This document shows positions 5,494-12,080 of a DNA stretch of 12,080 nt, piece after piece. Positions within the stretch are counted from its first letter, which is position 1, and every line of letters starts with the position of its first letter. Source of the DNA: Candidatus Nanohalarchaeota archaeon (GTDB lineage Archaea; EX4484-52; B79-G9). The translations under genes were made by a program, and so were the position numbers. Where the stretch lies: contig JAFCBW010000017.1 in assembly GCA_017610525.1 (NCBI GenBank), positions 1 through 12,080 of the forward strand, read 5' to 3'. The notes under the pieces are model-generated. The model saw nothing but the letters and a program-made list of their open reading frames with translations. It was not told the origin of the DNA and searched no databases.

Positions 5494-8400
5494 ATGACAA
5501 AAATAAAAGAGATTAAATTCAAAATGATATCCCCTGAAATAATCAGAAAACTCTCAGTCATGCCCGTAGTCACCTCAGAAGTATACGGTGCCGACGCATA
5601 CCCTATAGACGGCGGCGTAATGGACCCGCGGCTCGGCATAATCGACCCCGGCATGCGCTGCTCAACCTGCGGCGGCAGAATCGGCGAATGCACAGGTCAC
5701 TTCGGTCACATTGAACTTGCACGCCCGATAATAAACATACTCTACCTGCCACAAATACGGCTCCTCCTAACCCACACATGCCAGAAATGCGGCGCCCTCC
5801 TTGTAGAAAAAACAAAACTACAGGAAGGCATATCCATAAAAAAACTCAAAATTTCAACAACATGTCCCGACTGCGGTGAAAAACAAGGCAAAATCAAACT
5901 CGATAAGCCATCCACCTTCGTCAGAGACAAGCACCCGCTAACACCTGTAGAAGTAAGAGAACAGTTCGAAAAAATCTCAGACGAAACAGCAGCACTAATC
6001 GGCATAAAGGGCGGAAGACCAGAATGGTACATCCTGACACTGATGCTCGTCCCCCCGGTAACAGCACGACCCTCGATAACACTCGAAAGCGGCGACCGCT
6101 CAGAAGACGACCTGACACACAAACTGGTAGATATAATCCGCATCAACCACCGCCTTGCAGACAACCTTGAAATAGGCGCCCCGGACTTCATAATAGAAGA
6201 CCTCTGGGAACTTCTGCAATACCACGTAAGCACATACTTCAACAACGAAATATCAAGCATACCACCGGCAAGACATCGCTCAGGCCGAAGCCTGAAGACA
6301 CTGGCACAAAGACTCAAAAGCAAAGACGGCAGATTCCGCCACAACCTCACAGGCAAACGCGTAAACTACTGCGCAAGAACCGTAGTATCACCAGACCCAA
6401 ACATCAGCCTGAACGACGTAGGCATCCCCGACATAATCGCAAAAGAACTCACAGTACCAATCAAAGTCACAAAACAAAACATAAACGAAATAAAAGCATG
6501 CATCAAAAACGGTCCCGACGTACATCCTGGCGCAAACTACGTAACACGCCCCGACGGCATCCGAAAAAGAGTCATCAACGAAAACAAGGAATCAATTCTT
6601 GAAGAACTCACGCATGGGTACATCGTAGAACGGCACCTCATAGACGGCGACATCGTCCTCTTCAACAGGCAGCCATCACTCCATCGCATGTCCGTAATGG
6701 CACACTACGCAAAGATTATGCCCCACAAGACATTCAGGCTAAACCTCTGCGTATGCAAACCCTACAACGCAGACTTCGACGGCGACGAAATGAACCTCCA
6801 CGTCCCGCAAACTGCAGAAGCAAGATCAGAAGCAGAACAACTCATGCTAGTCGAGCAAAACATCAAATCACCCCGATTTGGAGGCCCTATTATTGGCTGC
6901 GACCAAGACTACATCTCCGGCGCATACCTCCTGACAAGAACAGGGACAGAATTCACAAAACAGGAAGTAGCACAGATAATCTCCAACTCAGACATAACCG
7001 CAGACCTCAAAAAAGACACATACACCGGCAAAGAGCTATTCAGCTTTGCTATGCCCAAAGGCATAAATCTGGAATACAAAGCCAACACATGCCGCAAATG
7101 TGAAACATGCAAAAAAGCACAATGCGAAAACGACGCATACGTAATCATAGAAAACGGCGAACTCAAAAAAGGCGTCATCGACAGCAACGGCATCGCAGCC
7201 TTCAAAGGAAAAGTAATCGACATCATCGACCTGGAAAAAGGACACACAGAAGCAAGAATATTCATAGACAGCATAACAAAAATCATAACGCACACAATGA
7301 TGAAATTCGGCTTCAGCATATCCCTCGACAACCTCGACACAGACCAAAAAACCCAGGAAAACATACAAAAAGGAATCGACGAACAACTGGTAGAGATTGA
7401 AAAACTAATAGAGATATACAAAAAAGGAAACATCGAAGTTTCCCCGGGAAGAAGCCAGGAAGAAACCCTCGAAGACCTGATAATGATTGAACTCTGGAAA
7501 ATCACAAACACAACCCAGGAAATAATCGACAAAAACGTAGACGAAACAAACACAGCAATAGTCATGGCACGAACAGGCGCTCGCGGCAGCATCCAAAACC
7601 TCGCATACATGTCAGGACTGGTAGGCCAAGAGACAATCCGCGGCAGAAGAATATTCCGCGGCTACACAGGAAGAACCCTATCACACTTCAAAAAAGGCGA
7701 TCTAGGTCCCACAGCACACGGCTTCGTAAGATCATCCTTCCAGAAAGGAATAGACCCAATAGAATTCTTCTTCGAAGTCATGAAAGGCCGTGAAGGTATA
7801 ATGGACTCATCACTAAAAACACGCGTCAGCGGCTACATGCAGCGCCGTCTCGTAAGCGCCCTTCAAGACATCAAGATAGGCAAAGACTACCGCGTCCGTG
7901 ACAGCTCAAACACAATAATCCAGTTCATCCCCGGCGAAGACTGCATAGACCCCGCAAAAAGCGACGGCGGCTACATCAGCAAAGAAATCGCAACAAAAAA
8001 CAGGCTTAACAAAAAACATACTGACAGCCAGACAACCAAAGAACTACCCGGCATCTACGAAAACATGGACCTGACAAAAAAAGAAAAAGACCTGCTCAAA
8101 AAAAGATACCCCAACCTCAAATACGAAGTAGGTGAAGCAGTAGGCGTAATAGCAGCCCAGTCAATCTCAGAACCGGCAACACAGACAACACTAAGAGCAT
8201 ACCACTCCGAAGGCCGTACACAACTGGTCACAACAAAAGGCCTCCCACGACTAATTGAACTATTCGACGCAAGAAAAATACCCAAAACACCTACAATGGA
8301 AATCTACCTCGACGAAGAACACAACAACAAAGAAGACGCAAGAAAAATAGCCGCAAAAATAAAAGAGACCAAACTAAAACACATACTAAAAGAAGACTCA

Positions 8401-9114
8401 ATAGACCTAATAAACCTAAGAGTCGAACTCGTGCCAGACAAAACCCTGCTCCAAAACCTAGACATCACAACAGAAAACCTCATCTCACTAATCAAAAAAG
8501 GCATAAAATATATAAACATCTCATCCGAAAAGGACATAATAATAATTGAAATCGCAGAAAACAAAAAGCAAGACTACACAATAAGCGACCTCCAATCCAT
8601 AAGAGTCCGCGTAAGAAGCCTCTTCACAAAAGGCATCAAAGGCATAGAACAGGCAATCGTTGAATACGAAAACGAGCAATGGACAATAAAAACCCTCGGA
8701 TCAAACCTCAAAAAAGTCCTGAAAATGCCAGGAATAAACATGACAAAAACCACATCAAACAACATATTCGAAGTTGCAAGTACTCTAGGCATAGAAGCCG
8801 CAAGAAACGCAATCATAAAAGAAGCACTAAGCACAATGCGCGAACAGGGCGTCGACACAGACATACGCCACCTCCTCGTCGTTGCAGATGCGATGACAAA
8901 CGACGGCACAATCAAGGCCATCGGCAGATACGGTCTCGCCGGCAAGAAGTCATCAGTACTCTCAAGAGCAAACTTCGAAGAGACAGTAAAACACCTCACA
9001 CAAGCTGCCTCCGCAGGAGAAATAGACCCTCTCGAAAGCGTAATAGAAAACATAATAATAGGAAACATCGCACCCATCGGCACAGGAATGATAAAACTAA
9101 AAGTAAAAGACTAA
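5494..9114 (+). CDS. rpoA: DNA-directed RNA polymerase largest subunit, A' and A'' in one protein
   Basis: This 1206-aa protein covers the whole alpha-like (RPB1/beta-prime) subunit without the eukaryotic CTD. A zinc finger lies near residues 56-72 (CSTCGG to CTGHFGH), a second Cys pair set near 105-130. The catalytic metal loop NADFDGD has its three aspartates at 427, 429 and 431. The funnel/bridge segments follow, then the block ending A' in other archaea (GYMQRRL to DCIDP, about 790-820). The frame continues through a polar linker (about 820-875) into the A'' region VGEAVGVIAAQS (879 on) and the cleft/jaw domains. Most Euryarchaeota have separate A' and A'' genes. The trigger loop keeps L900 and H904 but reads SISEPATQTTLRAYHSEG where SIGEPGTQMTLRTFHYAG is usual. 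ATG 5494 follows GGTG (5484-5487); GTG 5485 lies inside that motif. Confidence 0.96.
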   Translation: MTKIKEIKFKMISPEIIRKLSVMPVVTSEVYGADAYPIDGGVMDPRLGIIDPGMRCSTCGGRIGECTGHFGHIELARPIINILYLPQIRLLLTHTCQKCGALLVEKTKLQEGISIKKLKISTTCPDCGEKQGKIKLDKPSTFVRDKHPLTPVEVREQFEKISDETAALIGIKGGRPEWYILTLMLVPPVTARPSITLESGDRSEDDLTHKLVDIIRINHRLADNLEIGAPDFIIEDLWELLQYHVSTYFNNEISSIPPARHRSGRSLKTLAQRLKSKDGRFRHNLTGKRVNYCARTVVSPDPNISLNDVGIPDIIAKELTVPIKVTKQNINEIKACIKNGPDVHPGANYVTRPDGIRKRVINENKESILEELTHGYIVERHLIDGDIVLFNRQPSLHRMSVMAHYAKIMPHKTFRLNLCVCKPYNADFDGDEMNLHVPQTAEARSEAEQLMLVEQNIKSPRFGGPIIGCDQDYISGAYLLTRTGTEFTKQEVAQIISNSDITADLKKDTYTGKELFSFAMPKGINLEYKANTCRKCETCKKAQCENDAYVIIENGELKKGVIDSNGIAAFKGKVIDIIDLEKGHTEARIFIDSITKIITHTMMKFGFSISLDNLDTDQKTQENIQKGIDEQLVEIEKLIEIYKKGNIEVSPGRSQEETLEDLIMIELWKITNTTQEIIDKNVDETNTAIVMARTGARGSIQNLAYMSGLVGQETIRGRRIFRGYTGRTLSHFKKGDLGPTAHGFVRSSFQKGIDPIEFFFEVMKGREGIMDSSLKTRVSGYMQRRLVSALQDIKIGKDYRVRDSSNTIIQFIPGEDCIDPAKSDGGYISKEIATKNRLNKKHTDSQTTKELPGIYENMDLTKKEKDLLKKRYPNLKYEVGEAVGVIAAQSISEPATQTTLRAYHSEGRTQLVTTKGLPRLIELFDARKIPKTPTMEIYLDEEHNNKEDARKIAAKIKETKLKHILKEDSIDLINLRVELVPDKTLLQNLDITTENLISLIKKGIKYINISSEKDIIIIEIAENKKQDYTISDLQSIRVRVRSLFTKGIKGIEQAIVEYENEQWTIKTLGSNLKKVLKMPGINMTKTTSNNIFEVASTLGIEAARNAIIKEALSTMREQGVDTDIRHLLVVADAMTNDGTIKAIGRYGLAGKKSSVLSRANFEETVKHLTQAASAGEIDPLESVIENIIIGNIAPIGTGMIKLKVKD

Positions 9115-9130
9115 AATTTATGGTGTTAAA

Positions 9131-9394
9131 ATGGACATAATAAAAACAATCAAAAACGCAATAGACTCAGGCAAGATAACAATCGGCACAGACACAACCC
9201 TAAAATACATGAAAGTGGACAAACTGGATTCCGCCATAATCGCCGCAAACTGCCCAAAAAACATCAGGCAGAACATAGAAAACACAGCAAAACTCTCAAA
9301 ATCAAAAATACACACATTCAACGGAACAAGCATCGAGTTAGGCGCATGTGCAAGAAAGCCATTTTCAATAACAGTACTAGGCCTAAAAAAATAA
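9131..9394 (+). CDS. rpl30e: Ribosomal protein L30e (eL30)
   Basis: This is an 87-aa member of the L7Ae/L30e/S12e RNA-binding family and part of the large ribosomal subunit. Typical features are an N-terminal helix ending SGKITIGTDTTLKYMK, the central AANCPKNI turn that recognises the kink-turn, and the C-terminal TSIELGACARKPFSITVLG block. It is slightly shorter than most archaeal L30e (about 95-105 aa), missing the C-terminal tail. ATG 9131 has GGTGTT at 9122-9127, 16 nt after rpoA. Position between rpoA and nusA is the standard archaeal arrangement and separates it from L7Ae paralogues. Confidence 0.93.
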   Translation: MDIIKTIKNAIDSGKITIGTDTTLKYMKVDKLDSAIIAANCPKNIRQNIENTAKLSKSKIHTFNGTSIELGACARKPFSITVLGLKK

Positions 9395-9420
9395 AAAAGC
9401 CAACAACGGGCGTGAATCCA

Positions 9421-9840
9421 ATGCCAGTAAAATACACAAACGACGATATAATAAACATCACAACATTCGAAAAAATCACAAGAACACACGTTGTTGACTA
9501 CGTAAACGAAAACGACACACTATATTTCGTAGTAAAAACAAACAACTTCAAAAATCTAATCGGCAAAAACGGCTCAGAAATAAAAAAAATCATCAAAAAA
9601 ATGAACCAGAACCTGATAATCTACAGGCACACAGAAAACGCAGAAGAATTCACAAAAAACATGCTGCCCATCCCTGCAAAAAAAATAAGCCTAACCGAAA
9701 ACAACCAAAAAAAGACAATAACAATCGAAACAGAAAAAAGAGATAGAGGTTTGCTAATAGGCAGAGGCGGCAAAAACATAAACATAATCAAAATCTTTTT
9801 AAAAAGACAGTTCAATATTGATAACATAAAACTAGAATAA
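9421..9840 (+). CDS. nusA: NusA-like transcription elongation/termination factor (two KH domains)
   Basis: This 139-aa protein is the usual length of archaeal NusA, which has only the two KH RNA-binding domains and lacks the bacterial N-terminal polymerase-binding and S1 domains. The first KH loop is IGKNG (GKNG at residues 48-51) and the second IGRGGKN (GRGG at 114-117). ATG 9421 is chosen because GGGCGTGA (9408-9415) lies 5 nt upstream; the frame is open further back to 9346, but that would overlap rpl30e. Many Lys residues fit RNA contact. Its place between rpl30e and rps12 is conserved in archaea and links polymerase and ribosomal genes. The archaeal role in termination or processivity is less well defined than in bacteria. 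Confidence 0.93.
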   Translation: MPVKYTNDDIINITTFEKITRTHVVDYVNENDTLYFVVKTNNFKNLIGKNGSEIKKIIKKMNQNLIIYRHTENAEEFTKNMLPIPAKKISLTENNQKKTITIETEKRDRGLLIGRGGKNINIIKIFLKRQFNIDNIKLE

Positions 9841-9853
9841 CGGTGAAACAAAA

Positions 9854-10282
9854 ATGTCAGGCGGACTATACGCAGGAAGAAACCTCAAAAAAAACAGGCT
9901 CAAGAAGAAATGGAAATCAATAGACTTCGCAAGAAAAACCCTGCGCCTCAAAGAAAAAACAGACCCATTAGAAGGCTCAGCACAGGCAAAAGGCATAGTC
10001 CTTGAAAAAAGGCAGCTCGAAGCAAAACAGCCCCACTCAGGCATGCTAAAATGCGTAAGAGTACAACTAATAAAAAACGGCAAGCAAATCACTGCATTCT
10101 GCCCTCTGACAGGCGCCATAAACCACGTTCAGGAACACGATGAAGTCCTCCTCGAAGGCATCGGCGGCTCAGAATCCGGTCCAAAAGGCTCGCTTCCGTC
10201 AGTAAAATGGAAAGTGATACATGTAAACGGCATCTCACTGAACGAACTCATAAAAGGCACGAAAAAAAGACCAAGCAAATAG
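9854..10282 (+). CDS. rps12: Ribosomal protein S12 (uS12)
   Basis: This 142-aa small-subunit protein lines the decoding centre. The core KCVRVQLIKNGKQITAF and EHDEVLLEGIGG blocks identify it. GGTGA (9842-9846) lies 7 nt before ATG 9854. Two normally near-invariant loops are altered. The first, usually KQPNSAIRK, reads KQPHSGMLK at residues 58-66, so the Asn and Ala are replaced. The second, usually GDIPGVRWKV, reads GSLPSVKWKV from residue 112. Ser113 stands where the bacterial Asp88 equivalent is expected, and Ser116 replaces Gly. CPGDGAIN is also changed to CPLTGAIN. In bacteria these loops govern decoding accuracy and streptomycin response. The protein otherwise looks complete, and it is the only S12 visible here. 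Confidence 0.94.
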   Translation: MSGGLYAGRNLKKNRLKKKWKSIDFARKTLRLKEKTDPLEGSAQAKGIVLEKRQLEAKQPHSGMLKCVRVQLIKNGKQITAFCPLTGAINHVQEHDEVLLEGIGGSESGPKGSLPSVKWKVIHVNGISLNELIKGTKKRPSK

Positions 10283-10293
10283 AAGATGATAAC

Positions 10294-10953
10294 ATGACAG
10301 AAACAAAACAACAACCCCCTGAAATAAAGCAGACAGCAGAAACAAAACAAAAACCCTCTGAAATAAAACTATTCAACACATGGAGCACAGAAAACATAAA
10401 AGTCTCAGACCCTGGACTCGTAAACTACATAAACCTGAGCCCGGTAATAGTCCCAAAAAGCGGCGGCAGACACGCAAAAAACCAGTTCCACAAATCAAAA
10501 CTAAACATCACAGAACGCCTCATCAACAAGATGTTCGTCGCAGGCCACCGCGGCAAAAAACATAAATTCTCAAGCGGCCACAACGTCGGCACCACAACAA
10601 AAACAACAAAAATACTAATCGAAGCATTCAACATAATCGAAGAAAAAACCAAAAAAAATCCCGTTGAAGTTCTCGTAAAAGCAATAGAAAACTCATGCCC
10701 GCTGGAAGAAGTCCTCACATACCAGAGAGGCGGCATATTCGCAAGAGAATCCGTAGTAACAGCCCCCCAAAGAAGAGTCGACCTCGCACTGAAACACATC
10801 GCACAAGGCTCATACCAAAGAACCGTAAAAAAGAAAAAAAGCGCCGCACAAGGACTCTCAGACGAAATACTCTCCGCCTACAAAAGCGATCCTGCAAGCT
10901 TCGCAATACAGGAAAAGACAAGAAGAGACAAAGAAGCCACGGGCGCAAGATAA
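10294..10953 (+). CDS. rps7: Ribosomal protein S7 (uS7)
   Basis: This 219-aa protein nucleates assembly of the small-subunit head and contacts the exit-site tRNA. Conserved segments are GGRHAKNQFHKSKLNITERLINK, then KTTKILIEAFNIIEEKTKKNP, NSCPLEEVLTYQRGG and RRVDLALKHIAQG, with the expected basic C-terminal helices. The first 30 or so residues are an unconserved Lys/Gln/Glu-rich extension made of two near copies of one short unit (see repeat at 10297-10368), making the protein somewhat longer than many archaeal S7. ATG 10294 starts 11 nt after rps12; the spacer has GAAGATGA rather than the GGTG seen elsewhere. It is the last gene of the operon. A hairpin and T tracts follow directly. Confidence 0.94.
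   Translation: MTETKQQPPEIKQTAETKQKPSEIKLFNTWSTENIKVSDPGLVNYINLSPVIVPKSGGRHAKNQFHKSKLNITERLINKMFVAGHRGKKHKFSSGHNVGTTTKTTKILIEAFNIIEEKTKKNPVEVLVKAIENSCPLEEVLTYQRGGIFARESVVTAPQRRVDLALKHIAQGSYQRTVKKKKSAAQGLSDEILSAYKSDPASFAIQEKTRRDKEATGAR
10297..10368 (+). repeat. Imperfect tandem duplication in the S7 N-terminus
   Basis: The unit starting at 10297 encodes TETKQQPPEIK and the unit starting at 10336 encodes AETKQKPSEIK, with a period of 39 bp and only a few base differences. This is an in-frame local duplication in the unconserved tail. Confidence 0.85.
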
Positions 10954-11000
10954 TTGCCCCCCTTTATTCTTTTTCATTCTCTCTCGTTTTTTACTTTTTA
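10941..11000 (+). terminator. Terminator of the polymerase/str operon
   Basis: GGGC (10941-10944) can pair with GCCC (10956-10959), with the rps7 stop codon in the loop. Several T runs follow at 10970-10974, 10987-10992 and 10995-10999. T tracts alone are typical archaeal terminators. The contrast with the T-poor + strand elsewhere makes the signal clear. Confidence 0.7.
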
Positions 11001-11027
11001 CATCAACACTATAGCCAAAGCCATAAA

Positions 11028-11120
11028 AATCTTTATGTCAACAACTGCCGGTCAAATAGACCGTCAGCATATCTTGCATACCCCATAAATATCGCCAAAG
11101 GTTATTGACATGCAAAGATT
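11028..11120 (-). ncRNA. Three-way-junction structured element, candidate small RNA
   Basis: A long outer stem pairs AATCTTT (11028-11034) with AAAGATT (11114-11120), and ATGTCAACAAC (11035-11045) with GTTATTGACAT (11101-11111), apart from a two-base bulge and one mismatch. It encloses two inner hairpins. One is CGGTC/GACCG around AAATA, extended by TG/CA (11046-11066). The other is GCATAT (11067-11072) with ATATcGC (11089-11095). On the minus strand the C42-A104 mismatch becomes a G-U pair, so that strand folds without interruption. A minus-strand TATAAA (11158-11153) would start transcription at about 11128, just before the stem, and five T follow its end. Minus-strand transcription is an inference. 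A miniature mobile element is an alternative. Confidence 0.42.
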
Positions 11121-11152
11121 CCACACACCACTACTCAACGGAACCTTAAGCA

Positions 11153-11158
11153 TTTATA
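11153..11158 (+). promoter_or_regulatory. TATA box of the MATE gene, possibly bidirectional
   Basis: TTTATA lies 22-27 nt upstream of ATG 11180, the distance expected for a leaderless transcript starting at the initiation codon. Read on the minus strand the same bases are TATAAA, correctly placed for the structured RNA. I cannot tell orientation from the BRE bases. Confidence 0.55.
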
Positions 11159-11179
11159 GACTACACACCAAAAAAACAG

Positions 11180-12080
11180 ATGAAAAGATTTTCTAAAGAA
11201 AACATAGACATAACAAACGGCAACATAAAAAGCACATTGATAGCCCTCTCAACACCGATAATAATCTCAATGGCACTACAGACAGCCTTCAACATAATAG
11301 ACGCCATCTTTCTCGGCAGGCTTAGCGCAGACGCCCTCGCCGCCATAAGCATCACATTCCCCGTAATCTTCTTCATAATCGCAATAGGCGCAGGAATAGG
11401 CATAGGGGTGACATCCCTCATAGCACGATACATCGGCAAAAACCAGGTCATGGATGCAAGACAAACAGCAACCCACGGGCTAATCCTCACAGCAATAATA
11501 AGCATAGCATCAACAGCCCTGGGCCTATATTACATAGAACAAATCTTCACATTCATGGGCGCAGAAACAGCCGTAATATCACTAGCAAAAAGCTACATGA
11601 CAATAATAATCTACAACTTCGTCATAATACTCACAGTATTCATCCTAAACTCAATATTACACGGCGAAGGAGACACACTAACACCCATGAAAGCACTCGT
11701 AATATCAGTATCACTAAACATAATACTCGACCCAATACTGATATTCGGATATTGGATAATACCTGGATTAGGCATGGAAGGCGCTGCAATAGCAACAGTA
11801 ATCTCAAGATCATTCGGCTTGGTAATCATATTACACCATTTCATCAAAAAAAGAGCAAAAGTCACACCCATCATCAGAGGATTCAACTACCAGCCCAAAA
11901 TAATCAAAAACATACTAAAAGTAGGCATACCCTCATCACTATCACAAATCAGCATGTCCATTGCATTCTTCATCCTCACATCCTTCGTAGCAAAATTCGG
12001 AACCCCTGCAATAGCTGCCTTCGGCGCAGCAAACAAGCTCCAGACAATAGGAATACTACCCTCCATCGCCATCGCCACTG
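11180..12080 (+). CDS. MATE-family efflux transporter (3' end missing)
   Basis: The frame is open from ATG 11180 to the window edge, giving 300 residues of a family usually about 440-470 aa. MATE proteins export drugs, toxins or metabolites in exchange for Na+ or H+. Family marks include PIIISMALQTAFNIIDAIFLGRLS (about 26-49), ALAAISITFP, and LNSILHGEGDTLTPM (about 156-170), followed by the start of the second half-repeat near residue 245 (ILKVGIPSSLSQ). Membrane helices are visible near 17-40, 54-80, 97-117, 135-160, 170-190, 198-222, 248-272 and 277-298. A stop codon at 11147-11149 rules out a longer start. No Shine-Dalgarno is present, and the TATA distance suggests a leaderless mRNA. The substrate cannot be deduced. 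Codon use matches the operon genes, so it looks resident. Confidence 0.93.
   Translation, partial: MKRFSKENIDITNGNIKSTLIALSTPIIISMALQTAFNIIDAIFLGRLSADALAAISITFPVIFFIIAIGAGIGIGVTSLIARYIGKNQVMDARQTATHGLILTAIISIASTALGLYYIEQIFTFMGAETAVISLAKSYMTIIIYNFVIILTVFILNSILHGEGDTLTPMKALVISVSLNIILDPILIFGYWIIPGLGMEGAAIATVISRSFGLVIILHHFIKKRAKVTPIIRGFNYQPKIIKNILKVGIPSSLSQISMSIAFFILTSFVAKFGTPAIAAFGAANKLQTIGILPSIAIAT

Noticed and set aside
9346..9420. N-terminal extension of NusA from the upstream in-frame start
   Set aside because: It would overlap rpl30e, is not part of the NusA family fold, and ATG 9421 has a proper Shine-Dalgarno.
11028..11120. Known riboswitch (purine three-way junction, fluoride, guanidine or TPP) controlling the MATE gene
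   Set aside because: None of their core sequences is present, and the MATE transcript probably starts downstream of the element.
11035..11125. H/ACA guide RNA, because ACA follows two bases after the long stem on the + strand
   Set aside because: The stem is almost fully paired and leaves no pseudouridylation pocket, and ACA is frequent in this A/C-rich strand.
1..12080. CRISPR array, insertion sequence, defence or secretion system
   Set aside because: No regularly spaced repeats, transposase, nuclease or related gene was seen on either strand.

Overview
The window is archaeal chromosome. Its backbone is the RNA polymerase / ribosomal-protein (str) operon in euryarchaeal order: rpoH, rpoB'', rpoB', rpoA, rpl30e, nusA, rps12, rps7. 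TTTATA-type TATA boxes, GGTG Shine-Dalgarno motifs, an intron-bearing tRNA and KH-only NusA all agree. The beta-like subunit is split (B''/B'), as in methanogens, halophiles and several DPANN groups. The alpha-like subunit is one uninterrupted 1206-aa protein instead of A' plus A''. Several normally near-invariant residues in RpoA, RpoB'' and S12 are changed, which suggests a deep-branching or fast-evolving archaeon, possibly DPANN. I cannot place it more closely.

Layout. 1-1009: 3' part of a cation/proton antiporter. 1010-1730: mostly non-coding, with one small orphan open frame of atypical composition (about 1148-1414) and, behind its own TATA box, a candidate small RNA (about 1486-1608). 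1731-1889: tRNA-Lys(CUU) carrying two introns, one in the anticodon loop and one in the T-loop. 1913-10953: the eight-gene polymerase/str operon, all on + with 11-26 nt gaps, its first gene starting 23 nt after the tRNA CCA. 10941-11000: terminator. 11028-11120: a strongly self-complementary element that folds as a three-way junction, probably a small RNA on the minus strand. 11180-end: 5' part of a MATE-family exporter, apparently leaderless.

How it works together. One promoter (TATA 1670-1677) probably drives the tRNA and the whole operon, so tRNA maturation would release the rpoH mRNA end. The operon supplies the core polymerase (H, B'', B', A), the transcription factor NusA, ribosomal proteins L30e, S12 and S7. 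EF-2, EF-1alpha and S10, often next in this cluster, are absent; a terminator follows rps7. The + strand is strikingly rich in A and C, in genes and intergenic regions alike. The most unusual items are the two-intron tRNA heading the operon, the split-B/unsplit-A polymerase with an altered trigger loop, the altered S12 decoding loops, and the structured element upstream of the MATE gene.
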